A stretch of 5,185 bases of DNA from NCBI GenBank assembly GCA_028679405.1, contig JAJRBP010000196.1, positions 1 through 5,185 of the forward strand, given 5' to 3'. Of the stretch, positions 5,163-5,185 are shown piece after piece (the first letter of the stretch is position 1; every line of letters begins with the position of its first letter). This DNA comes from Methanoregulaceae archaeon (GTDB lineage Archaea > Halobacteriota > Methanomicrobia > Methanomicrobiales > Methanospirillaceae). A program made the translations under genes and the position numbers. The notes beneath the pieces are model-generated. The model did no database searches. It saw only the letters and a list, made by a program, of their open reading frames with translations, and was not told where the DNA came from.

Positions 5163-5185
5163 ATGGATCTTCGCGCTCCTGACTG
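5163..5185 (+). CDS. Start of an unidentified gene (partial, 3' end outside window)
   Basis: Only seven full codons are visible (M-D-L-R-A-P-D). The call rests on the ATG with a well-spaced TGAGGT site after a 89-base gap behind flavodoxin. The product cannot be identified from so little sequence. Confidence 0.5.

Overview
The window looks like chromosomal DNA of a methanogenic archaeon, most likely of the order Methanomicrobiales (inference). Evidence: TTTATATA-type box A promoters, T-rich terminators, a tRNA gene without an encoded CCA end, GGAGG/GAGGTGA ribosome-binding sites, and a cytosolic REC-PAS histidine kinase with an R-H-D-I-x-N-Q phosphoacceptor box of the kind common in that order. 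Base composition is moderate (roughly half G+C), and no insertion sequence, integrase or CRISPR array is visible.

Layout, left to right. (1) Bases 1-520 are the 3' end of a plus-strand D-3-phosphoglycerate dehydrogenase gene (serA; allosteric-domain remainder plus ACT domain). (2) Bases 521-927 hold no convincing protein gene. Bases 611-784 are GC-rich and highly foldable. Read on the minus strand, this block ends in a stem followed by a run of seven T and further T tracts, so it is a candidate structured RNA or a structured 3' UTR. (3) Bases 928-1248, minus strand, encode a small DUF4389 membrane protein. (4) A divergent AT-rich box near 1324-1337 sits between it and a plus-strand tRNA-Val(GAC) gene at 1378-1451, which is followed by a small hairpin and T5. 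(5) A box A at 1528-1536 starts a probable two-gene unit: a GYD-domain protein (1583-1852) and a three-helix membrane protein (about 1916-2176), closed by a T7 tract. (6) A strong TATA element at 2250-2264 lies directly before a 733-residue soluble sensor kinase (REC-PAS-PAS-PAS-DHp-HATPase) with a forced GTG start and no visible Shine-Dalgarno site. (7) A flavodoxin-like protein follows at 4588-5073, with a good ribosome-binding site. (8) A new gene begins at 5163 and runs off the window.

The genes do not form one pathway. serA is serine biosynthesis, the tRNA is housekeeping, and the kinase is signalling. Flavodoxin lies 89 bp behind the kinase on the same strand with no clear terminator between them, so read-through is possible, but a functional link is only a guess. 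The items most worth following up are the foldable region at 611-784 and the short-leader expression signals of the kinase.
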